From assembly GCA_900095835.1 (NCBI GenBank), contig LT608321.1, positions 2,617,138 to 2,681,137 of the forward strand: DNA of 64,000 nucleotides, in the 5' to 3' direction. The translations under genes were made by a program, and so were the position numbers. Shown piece after piece: positions 45,350 through 53,324 of the stretch. The notes under the pieces were generated by a model. It saw nothing but the letters and a program-made list of their open reading frames with translations, searched no databases and had not been told where the DNA came from. This stretch comes from Ihuprevotella massiliensis (GTDB lineage: Bacteria > Bacteroidota > Bacteroidia > Bacteroidales > Bacteroidaceae). Position 1 is the first letter of the stretch. Each line of letters opens with the position of its first letter.

Positions 45350-46135
45350 TTATAGATATTGTATGGGATTGGTATCAATCGTTGTCATCGCTGTGGGGAG
45401 CGTGGGGAAATGCTCCTGAAGAATGCGCTGTAGGAGGTCGATGGTGTAGCGTTCGCTCTGATAGTGTCCAAGCGCTGCGAGCCAAAGTTCATTTTCGTGG
45501 CCGAAATAGTAGTGATAACCGATTTCTCCCGTGAAGAAAAGGTCTGCTCCAACGGCTTGGGCACGACCAATTAAGAAGTCACCTGCACCGCCACAAAAGG
45601 CGATGCGTTGCACCATCTGCTGAGGACCACGAGAGAAGTGAAGATTTTCTACCTTAAACTCTTGCTTGAGGAGCTGGAGAAATTCCATAGCATCCATAGG
45701 TTGAGGCAGGTTGCCCACTAATCCGCTCCCAGCAGGTTGGTCGCCACGTCCTAGAGGTTCAAGGAAGTCTACGTCTTGCAGTCCGAGATGTTGGGCGATT
45801 TCATAATTGACGCCGCCCACAGCATTGTCAAGATTGGTGTGTGCGGCATAGATAGCTACATCGTTTTGGATGGCCTTTCGGAGAGTTCGCTCCACATAAG
45901 TGCTGTCGCTCACACATTTCACCCCCCGGAAGAGGAGAGGGTGGTGAGCCACGATGAGATTGTAGCCACAATCCACGGCTTCTTGTACCACGGCTTCAGT
46001 GACGTCAAGGCACAATAATGCCCCTGAACACTCACTCGCTGTTAATCCACACTGTAAGCCGGCGTTGTCGTAGCCTTCTTGCAGGGGCAGCGGAGCGAAA
46101 TTTTCAAGGGCTGCTGCGATTTGTTTGATCTGCAT
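45350..46135 (-). CDS. Nif3-like dinuclear metal-centre protein
   Basis: The 261-residue protein has the metal ligands of the family: LIVAHHPLLFRG (His-His), AAHTNLDNAVGGVN (His/Asp) and the C-terminal GEIGYHYYFGHENELWLAALGHYQSER. It is the short form, as in E. coli YbgI, without the PII-like insert seen in longer homologues. The family is related to GTP cyclohydrolase I type 2 proteins, but its activity is unsettled. Its full-consensus promoter is divergent from that of the AMP nucleosidase gene. Confidence 0.92.
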   Translation of the reverse strand: MQIKQIAAALENFAPLPLQEGYDNAGLQCGLTASECSGALLCLDVTEAVVQEAVDCGYNLIVAHHPLLFRGVKCVSDSTYVERTLRKAIQNDVAIYAAHTNLDNAVGGVNYEIAQHLGLQDVDFLEPLGRGDQPAGSGLVGNLPQPMDAMEFLQLLKQEFKVENLHFSRGPQQMVQRIAFCGGAGDFLIGRAQAVGADLFFTGEIGYHYYFGHENELWLAALGHYQSERYTIDLLQRILQEHFPTLPTAMTTIDTNPIQYL

Positions 46136-46183
46136 AGCGCATTGCTTTGGCGGTCAATAGGAAGTGACCGCAGATATTTTCCG

Positions 46184-46214
46184 CAAAGTTACGATTTTCT
46201 TCGCAGGTGAACAA
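46184..46214 (-). promoter_or_regulatory. Promoter of the Nif3-like gene
   Basis: On the minus strand TTG (46214-46212), a 20-base spacer and TAACTTTG (46191-46184): full consensus. Confidence 0.75.
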
Positions 46215-46234
46215 CTCGTTCACAAATAATTTTG

Positions 46235-46242
46235 TAACTTTG
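46235..46242 (+). promoter_or_regulatory. -7 box of the AMP nucleosidase gene
   Basis: TAACTTTG lies 23 bases before the ATG. No TTG is present at the 20-base spacing, so the -33 element is weak or absent. Confidence 0.6.
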
Positions 46243-46265
46243 CCCCTAAACAACAACGGAATAAT

Positions 46266-47039
46266 ATGACGAAAGAAGAAATTTGTGGCAACTGGCTGCA
46301 AAGATATACCAAAGTTCAACTCGAAGAGTTTGGCGATCTCATTCTTCTCACGAACTTCAACAATTATGTGGACATGTTTTGTGAGCAGATGAACGTGACT
46401 GCCGTGGGCTTTGATGCGAATATGCGTGCCGCAACAGCAGAGGGTATCACCATGATCAACTTTGGCATGGGGTCGCCCAACGCGGCTCTCATCATGGATT
46501 TGCTCTCAAGCGTGAAACCTCGTGCCGTGCTCTTCCTGGGTAAGACGGGAGGACTCTCCCACAAAACTCAGTTGGGCGACTACATTCTTCCCCTTGCCGG
46601 TATTCGCGGAGAGGGTACAAGTAATGACTATTTCCCACCTGAGGTGCCTGCACTCCCTGCTTTTATGTTGCAACGCGCCATCTCTACTGCGCTCCGTGAT
46701 GCTTCTTTGGACTATTGGACGGGAACGGTCTATACGACGAACCGCCGTGTGTGGGAGCATGACGAGGAATTCAAGGCTTATCTTCGTAAGACGCGCGCCA
46801 TGGCTATCGACATGGAGACCGCCACTCTGTTCTCTTGTGGATTCTATAACCACATTCCTACGGGTGCTTTGCTCTTGGTGAGCGATAACCCTATGGAACC
46901 TGAAGGCGTGAAGACCGAAAAGTCGGACAATCATGTGACGCGTAATTTTGCCGAAACGCATGTGCAATTGGGCATCGCCGCCTTGCGCTTGTTGCAAGGT
47001 GACCGAAAGACGGTGCGCCACTTGAAGTTTGACTGGTAA
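46266..47039 (+). CDS. AMP nucleosidase / nucleoside phosphorylase-family protein
   Basis: The 257-residue protein of the PNP/UDP phosphorylase superfamily shows INFGMGSPNAALIMDLL, VLFLGKTGGLSHKTQLGDYILP and AIDMETATLFSCGF with the conserved Met-Glu of the nucleoside pocket, followed by ALLLVSDNPMEPEGVKTE. This short form is usually annotated as AMP nucleosidase in Bacteroidota (AMP to adenine plus ribose 5-phosphate). The larger E. coli Amn N-terminal domain is absent, so a nucleoside substrate cannot be ruled out. Confidence 0.85.
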   Translation: MTKEEICGNWLQRYTKVQLEEFGDLILLTNFNNYVDMFCEQMNVTAVGFDANMRAATAEGITMINFGMGSPNAALIMDLLSSVKPRAVLFLGKTGGLSHKTQLGDYILPLAGIRGEGTSNDYFPPEVPALPAFMLQRAISTALRDASLDYWTGTVYTTNRRVWEHDEEFKAYLRKTRAMAIDMETATLFSCGFYNHIPTGALLLVSDNPMEPEGVKTEKSDNHVTRNFAETHVQLGIAALRLLQGDRKTVRHLKFDW

Positions 47040-47110
47040 TCTCTCCTATATCATAGTGTAAGGCGCATGCGGTTTTCGCTGCGCCTTCTTTAATTTAGAG
47101 CTTGACCATG

Positions 47111-47262
47111 TTTTGTTTATGGCTTGCTCATTTTAGTTTATAGCAGGATCATGTTAGATTGTGCCTGACATATATTAGTTTGTTACTTGCTCATATAATA
47201 TATAGCTAGATTATATTAGTTGGTAGCCAGCTAGCTTGTAATAGTTTGTGACCTGCTTATAG
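47111..47262. repeat. About 21-bp degenerate tandem repeat upstream of holA
   Basis: Units of about 21 bases with consensus TTAGTTTGTAGCCTGCTCATA start near 47111, 47133, 47154, 47175, 47196, 47216 and 47240. The array is AT-rich, noncoding and fills the gap between the AMP nucleosidase and holA genes. It is unrelated in sequence to the CTCCGACG family. Confidence 0.65.
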
Positions 47263-47343
47263 GAATTCTCTTGCTACAACTCTGCTATATTCCCTTAGGA
47301 TGTAGCAGAGTGCAGACTGTGTTCTCCTACACCTATATATAAT

Positions 47344-48369
47344 ATGGCGAAAAAAAATCCTACTGGTGCGACACACGAGACGATTGTTGCCGATGTGCGC
47401 GCTGGAAACATTGCGCCTGTCTACTATCTCATGGGCGATGAAAGTTATTACATAGACCATGTGGCAGACTTTCTCCTTGATAATCTCCTCCGTCCTGAGG
47501 AGCGCGACTTTAATCTCATCACGCTTTTTGGTGCCGAAACCGACTCTACTGCTGTGGTGCAAGCTGCTATGGGCTTCCCCATGGGAGCAGAGCGCATGGT
47601 GGTCATGGTGAAAGAAGCGCAAAATCTCAAAGACCTTGCTCCACTTGAGGCTTACCTCAAACAACCGCAGCCTACTTCTGTGCTCATTCTTTGCCATAAG
47701 AATGGGGCGCTCGACCGACGTAAGAGCGTGGTTAAACTATTGGAAAAACATGGTGTCCTGATGGAGAGCGCAAAGCTCCGCGATTATCAATTGGCTACTT
47801 GGGTGAAAAATTATGTGCAACGCAAGAAAGCCACCATTGAACCCCAAGCCGCTGAGATGCTTGCCGACTTTGTTGGGGCTGATCTCAGTCGTCTGTCTGG
47901 AGAAATCGATAAGTTGCTCCTCTCCGCTAAGTTATCTACCATCACGCTTGGGCTAGTTCAAGAGCATATTGGAGTGAGTAAGGAGTTCAATATTTTTGAA
48001 CTACTGGACGCCTTGGGCAAAAAAGACGTCGTAAAAGTGAATAGAATCGCGAATTACTTCGACAAAAATTCGAAGAAAAACCCGATTCAGATGGTACTTC
48101 CGGCTTTGTTTCGCTTCTTTTCTCAGTTGATGATCGCCTACTATACGCCAGGTTCCAAAACTCCACGCGAGGTGGCGGCTTGGGTGGGGGTGAGTGACTG
48201 GCAAGCTGAGCGTAATATCCTCCCTGCAATGCGCCTTTATTCGGGACGAAAGGTTATGGATATTATCGGACAAATCCGCCGCACGGACGCCAGAAGTAAG
48301 GGTGTCGATAATCCTGCTATTGAATCCGGTGATCTGATGAAGGAGTTGCTCTTCTTCATCCTCCATTGA
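47344..48369 (+). CDS. holA: DNA polymerase III subunit delta
   Basis: The clamp-loader subunit that opens the beta clamp. It has 341 residues in the DnaX-like three-domain layout: an N-terminal domain with PVYYLMGDESYYIDHVADFLLDNL, then FPMGAERMVVMVKEAQNLKD, a middle RLSGEIDKLLLS and the C-terminal collar with GRKVMDIIGQIRRTDARSKGVDN. Its ATG follows directly on a TATATATAATATG sequence. dnaX is 33 kb away in this window. Confidence 0.94.
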   Translation: MAKKNPTGATHETIVADVRAGNIAPVYYLMGDESYYIDHVADFLLDNLLRPEERDFNLITLFGAETDSTAVVQAAMGFPMGAERMVVMVKEAQNLKDLAPLEAYLKQPQPTSVLILCHKNGALDRRKSVVKLLEKHGVLMESAKLRDYQLATWVKNYVQRKKATIEPQAAEMLADFVGADLSRLSGEIDKLLLSAKLSTITLGLVQEHIGVSKEFNIFELLDALGKKDVVKVNRIANYFDKNSKKNPIQMVLPALFRFFSQLMIAYYTPGSKTPREVAAWVGVSDWQAERNILPAMRLYSGRKVMDIIGQIRRTDARSKGVDNPAIESGDLMKELLFFILH

Positions 48370-48501
48370 TGCCTATATCCCTTCCTGGATGCTTTCGAGG
48401 ATGGACGTGATTTTGTGTCATCTCTCCCATCTTTTTTCTAGCCCTTCTTAAGAAAACTCATTACGTGTTTGTCTTTCCGATACTAACGTTGAAAGAGCCA
48501 T

Positions 48502-48544
48502 AAGACTTCTCCCCACTATCTTTGAGATGGTGGGGAGAAGTCTT
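48502..48544 (+). terminator. Long hairpin downstream of holA
   Basis: A 19-bp stem with one G-U pair (AAGACTTCTCCCCACTATC with GATGGTGGGGAGAAGTCTT) is followed by TCTTGTT. It starts about 130 bases past the holA stop and probably ends its transcript. Confidence 0.65.
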
Positions 48545-49783
48545 TCTTGTTGGGCTCAGGTTTGAGAATAAGTAAAGGACTTTTACCGCTTGCTCATAGT
48601 TGTTTTTTCGAGAGAGTAGTAGAGTGTATTGTAACTCTGCTAGAATGCTTGAGTTTTCTTGTTCTTTCCTGGTTTGGGGTGCGTGTAGTCGTCTATTGGC
48701 TAGGAGCGTTGCAGACTTCTGTTGGAGAGGAAAACTGAGCATACTGATAAATTAGCGCTTATATAGGAGATAGTGGGAAGGAGTAGGGAAGGGGGAGATG
48801 CGTTTGGGGGTGTTGGGGAAGAGTAACTAGGAAAGTGCATAATGGGGTCTTCGATGCCTAAAAATGGAAGATTGATTTTTTGCGAGTCCTCTTGTAGTGC
48901 TGCTCTAGAATCTCTCCTTTTCTTCGCTTATTGACGTAAAGAAGGAGAAGACAGTGGTGGCTGATTCGGACGAAAATCTGAGTGAGTAGGGCAAATGGCG
49001 CTGAAATCTTCCAAACTAGCGGAAAACAAGCCCCAGATGGGCTTTATATAGACTGAAAACGACGTTTAGAAGACCGAAAAGCCTTGATATTTGGCTGAAA
49101 AACACGTCATTTTACGCTAGAATGCTTCTTGTTGTTTATGCTGTAGATGTACGTAATCTACTGTTTTATAGTAGGATATGTGGAATTTAATGCGCTGAGA
49201 ATCTCGTAAAATCCAAGAACTTGAAATAGGGATGGGAAGAGCGCAAAATTCTCTCAAAAGCTCATTTTGTACTAATCGGCGATTTAGAGTTAGCCTTTCT
49301 TAGTATTCTGTTTTGTAGTTGCTTGATTTAGTTGTGTAGATATATTGTTGTAATGTGTAAATCTAAACATATAGAAAGGAGCATTGTTGATATTTGTTGA
49401 TTCGTTGTTGGATTTATGTTTGTGTATGATATTTCTGAATCTAGAATTCTAAATCCATGAATATGCACTTTATTTTGTTGTTGGTTATATATATGAAAAC
49501 CAGTGAGATATATGTTGTTTGTTTGCGCGTCTTGTAGAAAATTAGGTGGTTTCAGGTGTATAATGCGCTAGATGTGGCTATAAAATATAGATGTATATTG
49601 TTATGTCGCTGAAAGTCAGTTGAAAGTGTTAGATTATATCCTTTATAATCTAGTGTGATAAAGGAGGTGTGTAGAGAGAAATATGTAAATGTAGTGAGGA
49701 GTGTAGGAAATCGAAATTTAGATATATGGATTTGTGTTTTGAAATATCTTGTTGTTTTGGTTTTGAAATTCGTATTTAGAAAG
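48545..49783. other. AT-rich gene desert
   Basis: No supported gene, RNA or mobile element is visible. The few short open frames lack family resemblance and normal codon use. The sequence is more AT-rich than its neighbours, which may mark decayed DNA or an old insertion site. Confidence 0.5.
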
Positions 49784-49814
49784 TTGTTGGTCTGAGAATT
49801 TATCGTTACCTTTG
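49784..49814 (+). promoter_or_regulatory. Full-consensus promoter inside the gene desert
   Basis: TTG at 49784-49786, a 20-base spacer and TACCTTTG at 49807-49814. The next gene, the Xre regulator, starts almost 500 bases downstream, so the transcript has a very long leader or begins with a separate RNA. Confidence 0.65.
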
Positions 49815-49819
49815 TAGTG

Positions 49820-50308
49820 GCTAAGAAAAAGCTCGAATGAGACGTGTGGAGCTCTCCCTCGGTGCTCCCCTTACTCTCCAACATCCAAGTTGACCTCTTA
49901 ATAGGGGTAAGATTTTGTTGTGCGTAAAGTTGCGAAAGTGTCGTAAGAAATCATTTTGGATTACTGCGTTTCTTGTTGACAATGCTGCATGCAATGCTGT
50001 ATATTCTGAGTAGCTCTTTTGCACTACAGAGAGCTTCTATTGTATACCCGTGCGATTGTGAGGAAAAATAGGAGTGTGCTTGCGACTACCCCGAGGTGTT
50101 GTTATTACGATGACTGAAGGTGGGCACTTCTCTCTCTTGTTTCACTCTGACTGTCGACGGATAGCATTGGAACATGCTAAACTTTAATTCGAGTTTTCAT
50201 ATTTCCGCGATAAATCATCGCAGTTTTTAGCCATTAATCACGCATCAATATATAGTCATCTGCGGAGACGCTAACCGACCTTTGAGGACTTTTTTTTCGA
50301 CTACCACA
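49820..50308 (+). other. Long leader or possible RNA gene before the Xre regulator
   Basis: About 490 bases lie between the promoter at 49784-49814 and the Xre start. The composition is less AT-rich than the desert before it, and no open frame is convincing. A T run (CTTTTTTTTCG) occurs at about 50290, just before the gene, but no stable stem precedes it. It does not match tmRNA, RNase P or SRP RNA by the motifs I know. Confidence 0.35.
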
Positions 50309-50839
50309 ATGCAAGAAAGAATACGTCAAATTATGGACCATTATGGTCTGAGCCAACAAAACTTTGCTGCGCAGTTGGGCGTTGCCCCTGCCACTATTTC
50401 TAGTATATTTACGGGACGCACCAACCCGACCAATAAGCATGTGCAGGCAATTCATAAGGCGTTTCCTGAAATTGATACCAATTGGCTCATGTTTGGTGAG
50501 GGAGAGATGATGATTTCCCTCGATAGAACAAGTGCTGAAAATGGTATAGATGGAGAGAGTAATCCGCTAAGTGTAGGTGAATCTTCGGAGACTTCCCTAT
50601 TTGGCGAGGAACTATCAGGATCCAACCCGAGCACAGCTATGGGGGGTACGGTACAAAATACCGGAACAATAGCGGGAAATGCCCGCGGATTACGAAGAGA
50701 CGGAGGTATTTTGTCCCAGCAATATGCCGGTATCTTGGAAACCGCGAATTTAATGGACAAAAAGCCACGTAAAATTAAGGAGATTCGTGTATTTTATGAC
50801 GATGGAACGTTTGAGGTTTTCTCACCTTCTAGCAAATAA
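50309..50839 (+). CDS. Xre-family transcriptional regulator
   Basis: A 176-residue protein from ATG 50309. Residues 1-55 form a lambda-repressor-like helix-turn-helix (RIRQIMDHYGLSQQNFAAQLGVAPATISSIFTGRTNPT), followed by the common IDTNWLMFGEGEM. A Gly/Ser/Asn-rich linker leads to a conserved end, KPRKIKEIRVFYDDGTFEVFSPS, typical of Bacteroidales members. It stands alone in an AT-rich region with no phage genes nearby; targets are unknown. Confidence 0.88.
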   Translation: MQERIRQIMDHYGLSQQNFAAQLGVAPATISSIFTGRTNPTNKHVQAIHKAFPEIDTNWLMFGEGEMMISLDRTSAENGIDGESNPLSVGESSETSLFGEELSGSNPSTAMGGTVQNTGTIAGNARGLRRDGGILSQQYAGILETANLMDKKPRKIKEIRVFYDDGTFEVFSPSSK

Positions 50840-50948
50840 GTCTGTCATTTGGTAAGAAACTAAGCGATTTTGGAAGTGATGGATGAGTTTCTGCCGGAAA
50901 AGAAGGGCACTTCATTTGATATAACCGAAAGAATTGGAGAGAAATGCG

Positions 50949-50956
50949 TATCTTTG
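50949..50956 (+). promoter_or_regulatory. Isolated -7 box downstream of the Xre gene
   Basis: TATCTTTG fits TAnnTTTG, but there is no TTG at the right spacing. It is followed by a small AAGTTGT/ACAACTT hairpin (about 50983-51010) without a T run, then by the 65-bp repeats. Confidence 0.3.
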
Positions 50957-51101
50957 TGGTAGCACCAACCGTGTATCGAGCGAAGTTGTTGCCTATCTAT
51001 AGCACAACTTTAGGAATAGATTTAGGTTAATTCTATAGTTCTATTGGGAGCTCGTCTGTAATTTGCGTCCTGTGCTCCACGTTTTTTCCTAGCTAGTTGT
51101 T

Positions 51102-51296
51102 GATTCGAGTTCGCATAGCGCGGTATCTTCCTACATTCTATGGATAGTATTGCCGCTAAACTCGCAGATTCGAGTTCGCATAGCGCGGTATCTTCCTACA
51201 TTCTTTGGCTAGTATTGCCGCTCAACTCGCAGATTCGAGTTCGCATAGCGCGGTATCTTCCTGCATTCCTTGGCTAGTATTGCCACTCCACTCGTA
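51102..51296. repeat. 65-bp tandem repeat (3 units)
   Basis: Units start GATTCGAGTTCGCATAGCGC at 51102, 51167 and 51232, each 65 bases. The first two are nearly identical; the third differs at a few sites. Within a unit CGAGTT can pair with AACTCG and GCGG with CCGC, so each may fold as a hairpin. Noncoding, between the Xre and HsdR_N-like genes. Confidence 0.92.
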
Positions 51297-51411
51297 GACT
51301 AGAGGCGATTGATCGTAAAGGTATTATTCGTTTCTCTCCTGTTTTTGAAATATCTCGCTGAGGTATCCCCCACTTCCTACACTCCTTATTATATTATTAT
51401 ATAGCGTCCTG

Positions 51412-51876
51412 ATGATTCCATTTCCACCATTAAACCTCCCCACTCCTGCCTTGCGCTTGCGGAAGACAGCTGATGGTCGTCCGCAAGTCTATGACGAATT
51501 GCGCAAACGCTTTGTCACACTGACAGCAGAAGAATGGGTGCGCCAGCATTTTGTGGCTTTTTTAGTGGCAGAACGTGGATATCCACAAGGACTTCTTGCA
51601 AATGAGGTTGGAGTCAATGTGGGGGGTGTGTCCAGACGTTGTGACACCGTGCTTTATGCTCGTGAGGGTGGAGTGCCGCGTCTGATAGTGGAGTATAAAG
51701 CTCCGCAGGTCACCATCACCGAGTCTGTATTCACCCAGGTGCAAAGCTACAATAGCGTGCTTCGCGCTGATTATCTCATCGTGAGCAACGGCATACAGCA
51801 TTTCTGTTGTCGTATAGACTATGCCATGCATCGCGTACTGTTCCTCCCAGAAATCCCACGTTACGAAGATTTGTAA
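51412..51876 (+). CDS. Stand-alone HsdR N-terminal-like nuclease-fold protein
   Basis: The 154-residue protein resembles the N-terminal PD-(D/E)xK domain of type I restriction subunit HsdR: CDTVLYAREGGVPRLIVEYKAP gives the Asp and the Glu-x-Lys of the catalytic core, followed by QVQSYNSVLRADYLIVSNG. No ATPase/helicase part, methylase or specificity subunit is nearby, so it is not a restriction system. Such small proteins are widespread in Bacteroidota, often near holA. The role is unknown. Confidence 0.82.
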   Translation: MIPFPPLNLPTPALRLRKTADGRPQVYDELRKRFVTLTAEEWVRQHFVAFLVAERGYPQGLLANEVGVNVGGVSRRCDTVLYAREGGVPRLIVEYKAPQVTITESVFTQVQSYNSVLRADYLIVSNGIQHFCCRIDYAMHRVLFLPEIPRYEDL

Positions 51877-52054
51877 GGGGGTATTCTCTCGTATATTAAG
51901 ACGTCCCATATCAAACTCTGTAGGCTGCACTCTAATCTTTGTTGTTACACTGTATACTTATCATCGGTATACAGTCTAATTATAGCAGATATTAGCATCA
52001 CCACCAATAGGTGCACTATATAATATAGGAGTGTTTCCTCTTAAATGTCCGAAT

Positions 52055-52624
52055 ATGTCCACAGAAAGTCCCATCTTCCGCCCTGCCACTCCAGAGGATG
52101 CCCATTTCATAGCCCACTATGTCTTGGCTGCCCTGCACTTTATTGAGTTGGAAACGCCCCTTAGTCCCCAACAACAGCAGATGGTCGAAGCACTTGTTCC
52201 CGTGGTGCAGCAAAAAGGTATGCTTTATAGCTATCTGCATGCCGAAATCGCGCAGTTCAACGACCAACCTATTGCCCTGCTACTCCGATATGAGGGACAA
52301 AACTTCCGCGAGTATCGTGAGCGCACCTTTGCGCAACTGCCATTTTATACGGCAGAAGAACTTGCGGCAATGGACGACGAAACGAAAGCAGGCGAACTCT
52401 ACATCGACTCCCTCGCTGTGCACCCCACCTATCGCGGGCGCGGCATCGCCCAAAGTCTTTTGTCGCGTGCTGTAGGACGTGCGAAAGAGCTGCAATTATC
52501 GGCAACTCTCTTGGTCGATCCCGATAATCCTAAAGCAAGAGCCTTGTATGAGCGTTGCGGCTTTCGTGGCGATGGCAGGGTAAATGCCTTCGGAGTGAAC
52601 TATCATCGTATGGTGCATCAATAA
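52055..52624 (+). CDS. GNAT family N-acetyltransferase
   Basis: The 189-residue protein from ATG 52055 (MSTESPIFRPATPEDAHFIA) carries the acetyl-CoA site motif A: LYIDSLAVHPTYRGRGIAQSLL, then VDPDNPKARALYERCGF. A longer frame from GTG 52031 is possible but less likely. The substrate cannot be inferred. The nitroreductase gene begins 14 bases after its stop, so they form an operon. Confidence 0.9.
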   Translation: MSTESPIFRPATPEDAHFIAHYVLAALHFIELETPLSPQQQQMVEALVPVVQQKGMLYSYLHAEIAQFNDQPIALLLRYEGQNFREYRERTFAQLPFYTAEELAAMDDETKAGELYIDSLAVHPTYRGRGIAQSLLSRAVGRAKELQLSATLLVDPDNPKARALYERCGFRGDGRVNAFGVNYHRMVHQ

Positions 52625-52638
52625 ATGTATTGAAAATT

Positions 52639-53157
52639 ATGAGTAACTTCCTTTCTCTTTGCAACACTCGCGCATCGGTGCGCGACTATCTTCCCACCCT
52701 TCCCACTGCCGAAGCCATAGCGCACATCAAAGAAGCCGTTCGCCTAGCGCCTTCTGCGTGCAATAAGCAGCCTTGGCGGTTCTTTTATGTAACCAATCCC
52801 GAGATATTGGCACGACTCTGCCAAACCTATCCTCGTCCATGGCTTGCCACTGCTCCAGCTCTCTTTGTTGCTGTGAAGAATGTGGCAGAAAATTGGGTGC
52901 GCCCTGCCGACAATCACGCCCATGGCGACATCGATTTGGCCATCGCAGTGGAGCATTTGTGCTTGGCTGCCGCAGAAGAAGGACTAGGCACTTGTTGGAT
53001 TTGCAATTTCGACATCGAAGCCTGTGCTGCAGTCTTGGAATTATCTGAAGAATGGCAGCCAGTGGCGATGACGCCCATCGGATATCCTGGTGAGAAACAT
53101 CAAGATGCAGGTCGCAAGCGCAAACCAGCGGATGAGGTCTTTGTAGATTTGGGGTGA
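52639..53157 (+). CDS. Nitroreductase family protein
   Basis: The 172-residue FMN enzyme (ATG 52639, MSNFLSLCNTRASVRDY) has the usual R-x-S-x-R-x-Y start, RLAPSACNKQPWRFFYV for FMN binding, IAVEHLCLAAAEEGLGTCWIC and the C-terminal PIGYP. It reduces nitro or quinone-like compounds with NAD(P)H; the physiological substrate is unknown. It is the second gene after the GNAT gene, followed by a strong terminator. Confidence 0.92.
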   Translation: MSNFLSLCNTRASVRDYLPTLPTAEAIAHIKEAVRLAPSACNKQPWRFFYVTNPEILARLCQTYPRPWLATAPALFVAVKNVAENWVRPADNHAHGDIDLAIAVEHLCLAAAEEGLGTCWICNFDIEACAAVLELSEEWQPVAMTPIGYPGEKHQDAGRKRKPADEVFVDLG

Positions 53158-53186
53158 ATGAGCGCACACCCTAGTCGGGAATAAAG

Positions 53187-53231
53187 AAACGGAGCATTTC
53201 CAGCGAATATAGCTTGGAAATGCTCCGTTTT
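53187..53231 (+). terminator. Terminator after the nitroreductase gene
   Basis: AAACGGAGCATTTCCA and TGGAAATGCTCCGTTT form a 16-bp perfect stem with a 12-base loop. Confidence 0.85.
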
Positions 53232-53324
53232 GGGGAATGTAACCTTCCGAAGAAGGAGAAATAAGCAGGGAAGTGCGAATCAATCAGGCAGATTGTGTGA
53301 GAAGCTGCTGCCATATTCACCGTA

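Noticed and set aside
51102-51296. CRISPR array
   Set aside because: The whole 65-bp unit is repeated; there are no variable spacers and no cas genes.
51412-51876. Type I restriction system
   Set aside because: Only an HsdR N-terminal-like domain is present; no helicase, HsdM or HsdS nearby.
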